Shown: positions 26,469-35,224 of the stretch, piece after piece | How the letters are laid out: each line of letters starts with the position of its first letter | Numbering within the stretch: position 1 is the first letter of the stretch | DNA from: Leisingera daeponensis | Lineage (GTDB): Bacteria; Pseudomonadota; Alphaproteobacteria; Rhodobacterales; Rhodobacteraceae | Assembly: GCF_019801465.1 (NCBI RefSeq) | Contig: NZ_JAHVJA010000014.1 | Location: 20,606-84,605, forward strand | DNA: 64,000 nt | Reading direction: 5' to 3' | Made by a program: the position numbers and the translations under genes | Notes under the pieces: model-generated | The model's database searches: none | What the model was told of the DNA's origin: nothing | Seen by the model: only the letters and a program-made list of their open reading frames with translations

Positions 26469-26601
26469 TCATAGACAAGGAGTGCCGCTCCAAAGATACC
26501 GCCGGTGCGAAATCTTATGGCCCGCGCACCGAAAGCGGCCATCCAACCTCTCTGGCGCACCACGTCCAATGCTGCGGGAAGCAGCGGCGTCAGCGATGGT
26601 G

Positions 26602-26655
26602 CAGGAAGCTGACTTTGCAAAGTTTGGCGGGTGTCACCGAAGCAGACGTTGTTCG
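26602..26655 (-). repeat. Dispersed repeat R3, copy a
   Basis: Minus-strand sequence TGTCTGCTTCGGTGAC, a short spacer, then CTTTGCAAAGTCAGCTTCCT. It matches 55145-55197 on the plus strand (TGTCCGCTTCGGTGAC ... CTTTGCAAAGTCAGCTACCT). Confidence 0.65.
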
Positions 26656-26780
26656 GAGACACAAAGAATGACGGGTGTGACCTTAAAATAGCCCTTTCTG
26701 CACAATGCATTTTCTTTACCAAGCAGTCTCTGCGGAGTAACTTCCACCAACAGGATTTCAACAATTGAATTGTGCAGCAC

Positions 26781-27311
26781 ATGGATTTCACCGGAATTAT
26801 CAAAACGGCATTGGACAGGCTTAGCTTTTCAATCGGACTGGCCTCATGTGTTGCTAGTGGCTTCGCCGCGCTTTCACCATGGATGAACGCCAACCTTGAT
26901 CCGAAGTACCTGGTGATCGCGTGGATCGTCTTTGTGTTTTCATCCGTCTGGGTGGTTGCAGAAATCGGTCGCTGGGCGTCTGGCCGCCTAAAGAGCCGCA
27001 AGAGATCGATCACGGCTGTTCGGGGAAATCTCTACATGGATATTTACCAGTTGCAGAAAAAGCAGGGTGGCCTAGGAGGTTCGCGCTGGGTTTTGGAACA
27101 GCCGTTCGAAGTTGCTTCTGAAATCGCCGACAAGTATGCGCGTTTGAACAAGCTCGGCATCAAGACCCCCGAGATCAATCCTGCAGCTGGGGAATGGGAT
27201 TTTGACCTACACAACCAGTTCCTGACTGCAATGATGCCGTTTCTTACAAAAAGCCCGATGAAAGAGGTGAAGGCTCAAGCCCGCAAAATTCTGCGGGGTT
27301 TGCTGGCCTAG
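26781..27311 (+). CDS. Membrane protein of unknown function
   Basis: 176 aa from the ATG at 26781 (a GTG at 26772 is also possible; neither has a clear ribosome site). Two hydrophobic helices lie near the N-terminus (LASCVASGFAALSPWMN and YLVIAWIVFVFSSVWVVAEI), then a basic stretch RLKSRKRSIT and a soluble tail ending KAQARKILRGLLA. I recognise no family. It lies 31 bases before the DUF4238 gene on the same strand and may be co-transcribed. Confidence 0.65.
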   Translation: MDFTGIIKTALDRLSFSIGLASCVASGFAALSPWMNANLDPKYLVIAWIVFVFSSVWVVAEIGRWASGRLKSRKRSITAVRGNLYMDIYQLQKKQGGLGGSRWVLEQPFEVASEIADKYARLNKLGIKTPEINPAAGEWDFDLHNQFLTAMMPFLTKSPMKEVKAQARKILRGLLA

Positions 27312-27342
27312 CGCGGTACCAATTTGGACATGAGGAAATCAC

Positions 27343-28314
27343 ATGTCAGAACGGACAAAACGGCAGCACATTGTACCCAGATTCTACCTGAGTAAATTTT
27401 GCGATGCAAATGGTAGGGTTTGGACATACGGGGCCAATATGAAACCGCTGGCAAGTGTCCCAGAGAAAACCGGTGTGGAAACCAACTTCTATTCGCCGAT
27501 TGGTCCCGATGGTGAGCGCTATGATGAAATCGAAACGCTCTTGTCTCAGATCGAAGGCGGCGCTGCCCCGTTATGGGATGGCCTGTCAAACGGTCGAATG
27601 CCAACCGGTGAAGATCGCGAAATGATTTCGTTGTTTCTTGCGGCCCAATACTTGCGGTCGCCTTCTGTCGTGGGTGCAGGTGCCGAACTGGTCGGACATA
27701 TCGCGCATCATACAACGCAAGTCTTGGTATCGCACAAAGAGGCGCATGAACGATCTGTAGATGATTTCGAAGCTGAAACTGGCGAAGCAAATTCGCCAGA
27801 AGAACGCGAATGGATGCGCGAATTCCTGAGCGATCCAGACAATTACAAAATCAGCGTTCTTCGTGCAGCAGGATTGCAGATGCTTGGGGGTATAGAAACG
27901 ATAGCAAACATGTTCTTCAACATGACTTGGGTAGTTGGCCGAAGCAAAGACCAACACTTGATCACGTCTGATAGCCCGGTAACCCTCGTTTCTGATCCGG
28001 CCACACATCACCCGCTCTACGGTGATGCTGGATTTGCCAACAAGACGGCGCGGGTGCAGTTTCCACTGTCACCGGACCGTATGCTGGAAATGACTTGGCA
28101 AGGGAATGAGCGCGACCGCGTAGTCGAAATCCCCAAAATGATGGCCAGGGAAATGAATGGACGGCGTGCTTTCTATGCAGAGCGAAACGTCTTTGGAAGC
28201 CAGCGCGATGGTGGAATTCAAAAACTCTGCGACAAGTGGCTTAGTCGAGAAAAATTACCTAAGGTAACAACTGGTCGGGATACAGCAGAAGTCGAGGTAA
28301 AAAGAAAACTCTGA
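27343..28314 (+). CDS. DUF4238 family protein
   Basis: 323 aa. The start KRQHIVPRFYLSKFCDANGRVWTYG is the DUF4238 signature (QHYVPRxYLxxF), followed by TNFYS and the later HLITSDSPVTLVSDP and VQFPLSPDRMLEMTW motifs that I recognise for the family. The function of the family is not established; such genes are frequent in islands with restriction or abortive-infection genes. It shares its strand with the membrane protein upstream, and the pair lies between direct repeats R2. Confidence 0.85.
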   Translation: MSERTKRQHIVPRFYLSKFCDANGRVWTYGANMKPLASVPEKTGVETNFYSPIGPDGERYDEIETLLSQIEGGAAPLWDGLSNGRMPTGEDREMISLFLAAQYLRSPSVVGAGAELVGHIAHHTTQVLVSHKEAHERSVDDFEAETGEANSPEEREWMREFLSDPDNYKISVLRAAGLQMLGGIETIANMFFNMTWVVGRSKDQHLITSDSPVTLVSDPATHHPLYGDAGFANKTARVQFPLSPDRMLEMTWQGNERDRVVEIPKMMAREMNGRRAFYAERNVFGSQRDGGIQKLCDKWLSREKLPKVTTGRDTAEVEVKRKL

Positions 28315-28499
28315 TCTAAGCTTCAGGTTCCGGTCGCAGTGCTCGTCCTGAACTGCTGTCACTCCTGCTCGGCAGAATGAACGTCTGCTTCGACGTTTTG
28401 ACACTTTGCAGGTCGACGACGGCTCCGGGGCTCGCTTGAGCCGATCACGGTCAGCCTAGGGCAGGCTGCTGCTGGCTTTTCGGTGCTGTGCCGCCGCAT

Positions 28500-28544
28500 G
28501 GCGGCCCTTCGCTGGCGCGGCACGTCAGGCACAGCCCAAAGCAG
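28500..28544 (+). repeat. Dispersed repeat R2, copy b
   Basis: GGCGGCCCTTCGCTGGCGCG followed by GCACGTCAGGCACAGCCC, a direct copy of 26424-26468. No gene is seen between 28315 and 28650. Confidence 0.7.
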
Positions 28545-28650
28545 CCGATCGCGCGAGGCGATGCCCTGACGAAGGGCGCACCAAAGAAATTCGTCACGGT
28601 TGGGGTAGAAGAAGTGCATGCCAAGAATTCGAGATCGGCCAACCATTGCG

Positions 28651-29541
28651 TCAGAATATGCTTAGCTTCTTCGCTATTTCAATACCCGAAACGCTAAGCT
28701 CAAAATTTACCTTTCTTGGAGCGCTTACTTCTCTAAAAGGACGCGCGGAGAATAGTGTTCGATTGTCAACAAGCTCTTTGGTCTTCTGCACCAGATCTGA
28801 TACAATCATGTCAAGTCCGGCCTTGTTGACGTTGACCCCTCTACTAAATGGCTCATCGTCAAAGGCAATAGGAACTACCTTCGCTTGAATTAGGTTTAGC
28901 CTTAAAAGTTCAGATTTAGAGATATCAAGCTGAGCATCTCCTTTGATACCTGTCCAAAAGCCGTCAATCTCAAAGATTACTCGATCCTTTTCATCTGTGA
29001 GGTTTCGTTCATCCAGAGTTTCCTCGCTTTCGGTTAGAGGAAAAAACTCTTTGGTTCTCAATCTCTGAATTTTCTTATCCAGAAGAGCCATGTGATGCAT
29101 TTTTGCGAGCAGAAAAAAAACCTTGGCAGCATCCGGGCTCATCTGCTCTAGGACTGAAGCGACTGATCTCGAAGACACCGCAGGTTCATCACTTTCGCTC
29201 ATGGCGCCCGCTATAAGTCTGGCCCACAAGTCGGAAAGGTCAGCGTCGTCTTCCTTTGAAATCCCATCGAATAGAGCCAGCATATCCCCGTAAGGCAGGG
29301 GCTTCGCTTGGGATAAGTCTAGTCCCATCCTCTCAATGTGAGCTGCGGTTTTCTCGAGCCCACTAATCCAGTTCCTAATTCGCCAGAGCTTAACCCGGTC
29401 TCCAACCAAAGCCCCCCAAATGTCTGCCGAAGTGTCTTTAATGCCAGGCGTCAAGCCCCCAGCAGCGGCTGACAGTACCTTTGCTACCCCTGGGGGAAGG
29501 CCCTCGGAGATGCTCGCCAATGGATTTTCTTCACTTTGCAT
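28651..29541 (-). CDS. Abi-alpha (DUF4393)-like protein
   Basis: 296 aa from the ATG at 29541, preceded by AAGGAG. The family pattern is visible: GALVGDRVKLWRIRNWISGLEKTAAHIERMG (near residues 48-80), PLPYGDMLALFDGISKEDDADLSDLWARLIAGAM (near 85-120) and SVASVLEQMSPDAAKVFFLLAKM. These match DUF4393, named Abi-alpha for members linked to abortive infection. AT-richer than the flanks, which suggests acquisition. No partner gene is adjacent, so a single-gene defence role is inferred, not shown. Confidence 0.78.
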   Translation of the reverse strand: MQSEENPLASISEGLPPGVAKVLSAAAGGLTPGIKDTSADIWGALVGDRVKLWRIRNWISGLEKTAAHIERMGLDLSQAKPLPYGDMLALFDGISKEDDADLSDLWARLIAGAMSESDEPAVSSRSVASVLEQMSPDAAKVFFLLAKMHHMALLDKKIQRLRTKEFFPLTESEETLDERNLTDEKDRVIFEIDGFWTGIKGDAQLDISKSELLRLNLIQAKVVPIAFDDEPFSRGVNVNKAGLDMIVSDLVQKTKELVDNRTLFSARPFREVSAPRKVNFELSVSGIEIAKKLSIF

Positions 29542-29870
29542 GCCAGCTGAACTCCTTCTAATCAATGATACAATGCACGTGATGATAGGGATATTGCAAA
29601 CGGGGATATCCTCTAACTACCCGTTTCGCAGTGCCATAGGTAATTCACTATGCGGCTATGCTGTCTTACTGGAATTTCTGTTTCCACACAGTCCGGAGGG
29701 TAGTTTGCCAAGGTCGGCAACTTCCGATGTTCATCCCACCAAACCAAGGTGGCGGCCGACCGCTTCTTGCGCTGTAGCGCCAGACCAAGGCGAAAAATCC
29801 ACCGTCCGCTTCCTGCGCATAGCGACCGCCCCTGATCGTTCGTGCTGCGCTTGCAGCGAATGGCCGGAAG

Positions 29871-30000
29871 GTCCCGCGATCTGTGAATTGCCTTCGTCAA
29901 CTTCGCAGCGGCTCGCACGAACGGCAGTTTTCCCCGCCGCGCTGCGACACCCAAAGTTGCGCGGGTGCAGAAAAATCTGTGTCGCAAGCGCGCGCAGCAA
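29871..30000 (+). repeat. Dispersed repeat R1, copy b
   Basis: GGTCCCGCGATCTGTGAATT to the GC core TCGCAAGCGCGCGCAGC (29982-29998), same orientation as 6991-7130. It lies immediately downstream of the first recombinase gene, with an inverted copy (30896-31032) on the other side. The gap 29566-30103 has no gene. Confidence 0.6.
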
Positions 30001-30103
30001 GAACTCGCCTCGTCCGGTGTGGGCTCGATCCGACCCACCGCTGCGCCGCGAACACAGGTCTGCTCAGGATTGGCGAACGGCAAGAGCCGCCCGCCAAGGT
30101 GGT

Positions 30104-30736
30104 TCAAATGTCGATTTGCTCGGCAATGCTCAGCGCATCTTCGAGTTCGACGCCAAGGTACCGTACTGTGCTGTCTACCTTGGTGTGTCCGAGCAGAAGT
30201 TGAACCGCTCTTAGATTTCCGGTTTTGCGGTAAATCTCCGCTGCTTTGGTCCGGCGCAGAGAATGGGTGCCGTATCCGCTGGAATCCAGCCCAATCGCGG
30301 CCACCCAATCCCTCACAAGCCGGCCATATTGGCGCGTTGAGATATGCAGGCGGTCATGAAACCTGCTGGGAAACATGAAACGGCAGCCGAGCATCTCCGG
30401 TGACTTGATCCATGCGGCAATGGTATCCCGCGTGTTTTCAGAGAGTTCAAACTGAACGGGCCGCTTGGTTTTGCTCTGGATCACAGATACGCGTTCGCGA
30501 ACGCGATCGTCCCTCACCAGGTCGGTGACGGCCAGTTTCACCAGATCGCATCCGCGAAGCTTGCTATCAATTGCCACATTGAACAGCGCAAGATCGCGCA
30601 GGTTGCCCGCCAGTTCGAGACGCGCGCGGATCGCCCAGACCTGTTTCGGCAACAGTGGTCGTTTCTGGCCGATGATCCGGCCCTTGTTCCAGGCTCTTCG
30701 TTTCGGGGTGACAGCGGGAAGTTGGACTCTTGGCAT
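30104..30736 (-). CDS. Short tyrosine recombinase, copy 1
   Basis: 210 aa from the ATG at 30736, chosen for GGAGGG seven bases upstream; an earlier ATG (30778) adds 14 residues. Catalytic residues of the lambda-integrase family are visible: Arg in VAIDSKLRGCDLVKL (near residue 56), Lys in IQSKTKRPVQF, HxxR in GTHSLRRTKAAEIY (near 170), and His and Tyr in LLGHTKVDSTVRYLGV. The core-binding domain is short, with the catalytic domain making up most of the chain. An almost identical copy lies at 53628-54260 in the same orientation, and homology extends outside the gene on both sides (about 30030-30800 against 53555-54325). Confidence 0.9.
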   Translation of the reverse strand: MPRVQLPAVTPKRRAWNKGRIIGQKRPLLPKQVWAIRARLELAGNLRDLALFNVAIDSKLRGCDLVKLAVTDLVRDDRVRERVSVIQSKTKRPVQFELSENTRDTIAAWIKSPEMLGCRFMFPSRFHDRLHISTRQYGRLVRDWVAAIGLDSSGYGTHSLRRTKAAEIYRKTGNLRAVQLLLGHTKVDSTVRYLGVELEDALSIAEQIDI

Positions 30737-30895
30737 AGTTTGCCCTCCAATCCTCCCGCCAAACCCAGACATCAGCACAGCGCTGACGCCTCAGTTTACT
30801 GGTGGTTTGAATGGCCGTTGTCAGGTTGTGTGTTCTTTGGGAAACGCCGCGGATGCATTGGGCCGGTCTGAGCCCAACTCGGTCATAGCGATTTC

Positions 30896-31032
30896 GTGCT
30901 GCGCGCGCTCGCAGCACCAGATGTGCTGCAGCTGCTGAAAAATGGCGCTGCCGTGCAGCGCGGAGATCGGCCATTCATCGACTGTGCAGCAATTTTCGGA
31001 TAGCCAATTCACAAGTCGCCGGACAGAGCCGC
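30896..31032 (-). repeat. Dispersed repeat R1, copy c
   Basis: On the plus strand it opens with the best palindrome of the family: GTGCTGCG (30896-30903), CGCGCT, CGCAGCAC (30910-30917), and ends ...GTCGCCGGACAGAGCC. Orientation is opposite to copies a and b, so copies b and c form an inverted pair around recombinase copy 1. The gap 30737-31156 contains no gene. Confidence 0.65.
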
Positions 31033-31156
31033 CATTGAAGGCGTATTCTTGAACAGCAGCTTTTCCATCCAATTTCATGGCTGCGCTATGACATTAATGG
31101 AAGCCCGTCGTTTGTCGACACTGGACGTCTGCAACAGCCGCGCCTTAGTTTGCTCA

Positions 31157-31882
31157 TCATGTAAAGGCCTGGCCGTCTTGGCTTGCAGTATTGAAACGCC
31201 GCCGCTCTTCATCCATCGCGGTGCGCCATTCGGCCTTTAACAAGTCCATCCGGCGAGGAATTTTGTCGGTCAGGATGCCGCCATCGGTGATCCGCTCAGT
31301 CCGAAAGTACCGAAAACCGCGCCGCAGCTCGCACCACGCCGCCACGATTCGGCCGTGGTCGCGGTAGCCCAGGAATATCGGCCAGATCACGCGCTCAGTC
31401 AGCGCACCATTGGAGCCGCGATAGGTCAAGGCGATCTTGACCCGGCGTTGAATGGCGCGGCGTATCTCCGCCGCACCAAGCACTTCCGGCGGCTGATCCA
31501 CCGGCGCGACACTGATTGCAGGCTCAACGAATAAAGTCTCAAAACCGGAGGGTGCCACGGTTTCGATCTTGGACAGCAATTTCCCGGCCGCGAGGGCCAG
31601 TTCCGGCTCCCCGCGGGTCTGAACCCATTGCGCACCAAGGATCGCAGCCTCAATCTCATCGGAGGTGAGCATCAATGGCGGCATATGAAACCCCGCCTCC
31701 AAAATGTATCCGACGCCTGCTTCGCCGTGGATCGGGACGCCTTGCGCCATCAGGGCGGCAACATCACGGTACACCGTGCGCTTGGTGACGCCGAGCTCAT
31801 GACCGATGGACTGCCCGGAGATCGGGCCTTTCGCCCGCCGCAAGATTTCAATGATCTCAAACAGCCTGTCTCCGCGCCGCAT
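31157..31882 (-). CDS. YafY-type WYL-domain transcriptional regulator
   Basis: 241 aa from the ATG at 31882 (AAGGAG seven bases upstream; ATGs at 31885 and 31912 are alternatives). N-terminal winged HTH: RGDRLFEIIEILRRAKGPISGQSIGHELGVTKRTVYRDVAALMAQGVPIHGE. The C-terminal WYL-like domain has KIALTYRGSNGALTERVIWPIFLGYRDHGRIVAAWCELRRGFRYFRTERI, in which the Trp-Cys replaces the usual W-Y-L triad. It diverges from the GFA gene, which it probably regulates. The DNA between the starts is about 110 bases. Confidence 0.88.
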   Translation of the reverse strand: MRRGDRLFEIIEILRRAKGPISGQSIGHELGVTKRTVYRDVAALMAQGVPIHGEAGVGYILEAGFHMPPLMLTSDEIEAAILGAQWVQTRGEPELALAAGKLLSKIETVAPSGFETLFVEPAISVAPVDQPPEVLGAAEIRRAIQRRVKIALTYRGSNGALTERVIWPIFLGYRDHGRIVAAWCELRRGFRYFRTERITDGGILTDKIPRRMDLLKAEWRTAMDEERRRFNTASQDGQAFT

Positions 31883-31992
31883 CATCGCTCTCCTTAGGTC
31901 CACTGCATCCATGCTGACACCATGGTGACAATATGCTGTCAGCATGGGCGGGGTATTGGTGGGCCGTCAAACTGAATCGAAAGGAAATTCTG

Positions 31993-32388
31993 ATGCCCAT
32001 TCAAGGAAGCTGCGCCTGCGGCGCCGTCCGCTTCGCGATTGAGGGCGCGCCGTCTGCCGTGGGCACATGCCATTGTTCGCGCTGCCGGAAACTCGGCTCA
32101 TCAACGATTGTCTTCGTTGCGAGGAAGCAATTCAGCTTGCTCAGCGGGGCGCAGCAAATCGAGACAATTGCCCCCCGTGCGCCCTACACCTACACGCGTT
32201 CTTTCTGCCGGTGCTGCGGCACGGCCCTAGGCGAGCCTCTGTCACCTGATGCGTCATTTCCGATCAATGCCCATTGTTTGGATGACGACCCGGGGATTCC
32301 CCATTCCTTCCATGAATTCACCGAAAACCGCCCCTCCTGGGACACGCAGCCCGAAGCGTCCGGGGCAATACCGGAGACTATCCGATGA
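31993..32388 (+). CDS. GFA-family (glutathione-dependent formaldehyde-activating-like) zinc protein
   Basis: 131 aa from the ATG at 31993, with AAGGA upstream. The zinc-binding Cys pattern of the GFA/CENP-V fold is complete: GSCACGAVRFAIEG (Cys-x-Cys), GTCHCSRCRKLG (three Cys) and FCRCCGTALGEPL. The family includes Gfa, once linked to formaldehyde-glutathione adduct formation, but most members have unknown roles. It ends in an ATGA overlap with a VOC-fold gene and diverges from the WYL regulator. Confidence 0.87.
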   Translation: MPIQGSCACGAVRFAIEGAPSAVGTCHCSRCRKLGSSTIVFVARKQFSLLSGAQQIETIAPRAPYTYTRSFCRCCGTALGEPLSPDASFPINAHCLDDDPGIPHSFHEFTENRPSWDTQPEASGAIPETIR

Positions 32389-32822
32389 AGACGGTCTGCG
32401 CGCTCGCCCTTTCCGCATATCTGGCTGGATCAATCGGCGTTCAGGCACAAAACGCCACATCCCAGGACGCCATCCTGGCCATGGGCGCCTATGTGCCAAC
32501 CGACGACATGCCGTCATCGGAACAGTTCTACCGCACGCTATTCGATCGCCAACCAGTCATTCAGCTCGATGACTTCATCGCTTTCGATATTGCAGAGGGA
32601 TGGTTCGCTATAGTGTCACGCGAGCGCTACGCTCCCGATGCCGTGCCCGGAACCGGTGCGGTCCCCTACCTTCAATCCGGGAACCTCGTGACCCTGCAAG
32701 CCCGTATCGCCCAGGCAGGAGGTACCGTCCCGGAGATCATCGAAGAGCCGGGCATTCACCTCCTCAAGATCAGCGACCCAAACGGCCAGTCGATTGAGTT
32801 CTTCATGTTGACCAGCCGATGA
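32385..32822 (+). CDS. Secreted VOC-superfamily (glyoxalase-like) protein
   Basis: 145 aa. A signal peptide is likely (MKTVCALALSAYLAGSIGVQA). One VOC unit pair follows: AYVPTDDMPSSEQFYRTLFDRQPVIQLDDFIAFDIAEGWFAIV and TLQARIAQAGGTVPEIIEE ... HLLKISDPNGQSIEFF. Export of such a domain is unusual. It is translationally coupled to the GFA gene. Ligand unknown. Confidence 0.82.
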   Translation: MKTVCALALSAYLAGSIGVQAQNATSQDAILAMGAYVPTDDMPSSEQFYRTLFDRQPVIQLDDFIAFDIAEGWFAIVSRERYAPDAVPGTGAVPYLQSGNLVTLQARIAQAGGTVPEIIEEPGIHLLKISDPNGQSIEFFMLTSR

Positions 32823-33189
32823 GGCGCGGCGCGATGGGAAGAACAGCCATTCCTTTATGTCCCGGCTTCGGTTGAATTGGGCTCTGAGGGTGAGTTCGCT
32901 GCTGTCAGGGCAAATGGCCGGCTCTGGCTGCCTCGTCTATCGCTGCGCTGTCAGTGCGCCGCCGGATGGGCGAGGAAATTGACATTTTCTGCATTCAGAC
33001 CGATATAGCCTGCATGGTTGAGAAGGACATCCACATTGTCGCCCGGTTGGCCGGTATCCCCTTGGCGGGATGCCGGGATGCCAATCACGCGAACTGACCA
33101 CGCTGATTGCCAGCCTCGGCCTCGCCCTTTTGGACGAGGTTGTTAGGCGTGGAAACGTGCCTCGTCCTCCCCTTTATCTGGAGACAAAC
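32823..33189. other. Gap with possible relic of a short-chain dehydrogenase
   Basis: No intact gene. On the minus strand a short stretch (about 32960-33080) reads GDNVDVLLNHAGYIG, reminiscent of the DVLVNNAG motif of short-chain dehydrogenases, without the rest of the fold. Evidence is thin. Confidence 0.25.
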
Positions 33190-33921
33190 ATGGCACAGAA
33201 TATCTACGACAATCCCGATTTTTTTGCTGGCTACAGCCAGCTTCCCCGGCAGGTTCATGGGCTGGACGGTGCGCCGGAATGGCCGGCAATTCAAGCACTG
33301 TTGCCCGGACTGTCAGGCAAGCGCGTGGCGGACCTGGGCTGCGGCTTCGGCTGGGCAGCACGCTGGTTCCGCGGTCAGGGGGCTGCTTCAGTTCTGGGGT
33401 TTGACCTGTCTCAGAACATGATTGAACGTGCGAGGGCTGACACCGAGGATTCCGCAATCGAATACCGGATTGCTGACCTGGAAACGCTTGAATTGCCCGA
33501 GGCGGCGTTTGATCTGGTCTACAGTGCTTTGACCTTCCACTACGTGCAGGATTTTGAACGGCTGATCCGCATGATCCATGCGGCTTTGGCGCCTGGCGGG
33601 GATCTGGTCTTCACCATCGAGCATCCGATCTTCATGGCAGCCGCTCGTCCGCAATGGATACTGGACGAAGACGGCCGAAAGACCTGGCCGGTGAACGGCT
33701 ATTCTATCGAGGGCGAACGCCGTACGGACTGGTTCGCCAAGGGGGTACTGAAGCACCATCGGACCTTGGCATCCACTCTCAACACCTTGATTGGAGCGGG
33801 TTTCGAATTGCGCCGGATGGAAGAGTTCGCGCCCACACCTGAACAAATTGCGGATATACCGGACCTGGCCGAAGAACTGGAGCGGCCTATGATGCTGCTG
33901 GTTTCGGCACGCAAGATCTGA
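33190..33921 (+). CDS. SAM-dependent class I methyltransferase
   Basis: 243 aa from the ATG at 33190 (GGAG ten bases upstream). Motif I is KRVADLGCGFGWAARWF (near residue 45), then SVLGFDLSQNMIERAR, the post-motif YRIADLETLELPEAAFDLVYSALTFHYVQDF and LAPGGDLVFTIEHP. These are the ubiquinone/menaquinone-type methyltransferase pattern; the substrate is unknown. The gene stands alone and ends at a strong terminator. Confidence 0.9.
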   Translation: MAQNIYDNPDFFAGYSQLPRQVHGLDGAPEWPAIQALLPGLSGKRVADLGCGFGWAARWFRGQGAASVLGFDLSQNMIERARADTEDSAIEYRIADLETLELPEAAFDLVYSALTFHYVQDFERLIRMIHAALAPGGDLVFTIEHPIFMAAARPQWILDEDGRKTWPVNGYSIEGERRTDWFAKGVLKHHRTLASTLNTLIGAGFELRRMEEFAPTPEQIADIPDLAEELERPMMLLVSARKI

Positions 33922-33926
33922 TCCTA

Positions 33927-33957
33927 CCGCCGCCCAGTCTAATCGCTTGGGCGGCGG
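33927..33957 (+). terminator. Terminator after the methyltransferase gene
   Basis: CCGCCGCCCA (33927-33936), an 11-base loop, then the exact complement TGGGCGGCGG (33948-33957) followed by GTTT, six bases after the stop. Confidence 0.75.
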
Positions 33958-34046
33958 GTTTGCCAATGACTTGAAAGGGCTCACTGCAGCCCGATGCGCT
34001 TGCAGAAGTCTCGTGAAAGAGGCGTATCTGATAGCGGTCACCGGGC

Positions 34047-34802
34047 TCAATGGACGATGAATGGACGCAGTTCATCATCCGTATCGAGACGGAACGTCCT
34101 CTGCCAAAGTGGTGTTTTTGTATAGGTCGTCCGGTCAGAAGGCGAATGGCGCCCGTCGAGCTCTGTTGCATCCAAGTATCCCAACCAGCTCAGCGGCTTC
34201 AGGACATGCCACATCAAAAACGAGGCATGATCCCAAAACTCTCGACCCCCTGCGCCAGAATATTCTACACCGTAAAAGGTCTTTAGTAGCGCTGCCTCGC
34301 TCACCCCTCCATGCGCTTCGACGTTGATAACGTTGAGCCAAATGTCCCAGTTGCCAGGTGCAACAAAGGGGAAGCGCTGCAATCGGCTATGATCAAACTC
34401 GAACAAGAACCCCCGCGTCAACGCCGCTTGCAGGACACCAGGCGTTTGAGACAGAACCTCCGCCTTCTTGCTGAAGCGCCACTTGCCTTTGGTGTGGCGC
34501 CCCAGCTTCATTGAGATCATCAGCTCATGCAAAACTAGGACGGGTAAGACGTCTTCCTCGTTCAACACTTTTTGGATGCGCAAGAGTTGGTCAGCTGAGT
34601 ATTCAGGCCAGTTGAAATTCTCAGCCGCCCATGTCGCGAACTTTCGGTTGAATGCCCTGCTTTTCGTTAGGCCGATCCCATCATTTTCTTGAGCGAAACC
34701 AATCGCTTTCTGTACCGCATCAAGCAGTTTGGAACTGCCAAGAAGTGGATCGGAGTCATCAAGTGTTCGAATGTCCACGGCTACCCTGCTGATTTCTGGC
34801 AA
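34047..34802 (-). CDS. Conserved hypothetical protein
   Basis: 251 aa, soluble. Recognisable conserved-looking stretches are GIGLTKSRAFNRKFATWAAENFNWP (near residues 42-66), VLNEEDVLPVLVLHELMISMKLGRHTKGKWRFSKKAEVL (near 79-117) and FDHSRLQRFPFVAPGNWDIWLNVINVEAHGG. I have seen such a domain in plasmid-type proteins but cannot name it. There are no catalytic motifs I can assign. It is isolated, transcribed toward the methyltransferase terminator. Confidence 0.75.
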   Translation of the reverse strand: MPEISRVAVDIRTLDDSDPLLGSSKLLDAVQKAIGFAQENDGIGLTKSRAFNRKFATWAAENFNWPEYSADQLLRIQKVLNEEDVLPVLVLHELMISMKLGRHTKGKWRFSKKAEVLSQTPGVLQAALTRGFLFEFDHSRLQRFPFVAPGNWDIWLNVINVEAHGGVSEAALLKTFYGVEYSGAGGREFWDHASFLMWHVLKPLSWLGYLDATELDGRHSPSDRTTYTKTPLWQRTFRLDTDDELRPFIVH

Positions 34803-34934
34803 ACGTTTTTGTGTACTAGATCGATATAGCGTGTTGGCGGCGCAACCGTGAAGTCATTCCTTCGTACGAAGCGGTCACTGCGACAAGGCATAGCGAAACC
34901 AGGGGCTGAGCTCACAGCAGAAGTGTCAAAATCT

Positions 34935-35070
34935 TGCTGCGCGCGCTCGCAGCACGAAAACCACACGATCGCATCATTTTCGGCTTGGCTGCGCGGCGTG
35001 AAAATCAGCCGTTCATGCATGTCGCAGCCAGAAAGAGAGCCCGGATCTACAGGTTGCCGGACAAACCGGA
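34935..35070 (-). repeat. Dispersed repeat R1, copy d
   Basis: Opens on the plus strand with TGCTGCG-CGCGCT-CGCAGCA (34935-34954) and ends AGGTTGCCGGACAAACCGG. Reverse orientation to copies a and b. It fills most of the gene-free gap 34803-35224. Confidence 0.65.
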
Positions 35071-35224
35071 CTTTTGCGCATGCGGCGGATTTTCAGATCA
35101 GCTTCTTCGTCAGACACTGCTGGGGAAGTGCCGGCCGACCGACTGTTCCACAAGTGATGCCGTCAGGTTGTGCCGGGGTATCCAAGGCACCAATTCATTG
35201 ACCAGTGGCCATATCACGCAAGGC

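Noticed and set aside
26263..26691. Open frames of 134-142 aa on the plus strand
   Set aside because: They cover repeats R2 and R3 and have no protein features.
29420..30214. 264-aa open frame on the plus strand
   Set aside because: Antisense to the Abi-alpha-like gene at one end and repeat R1/recombinase at the other; low-complexity composition.
30896..35070. GC palindromes as possible CRISPR repeats or rho-independent terminators
   Set aside because: No regular spacing or spacers, no U runs; they fit a dispersed repeat family better.
34848..35201. 117-aa frame with a CCARSQH-type peptide
   Set aside because: Translation of repeat R1; the same peptide appears in unrelated frames at other copies.
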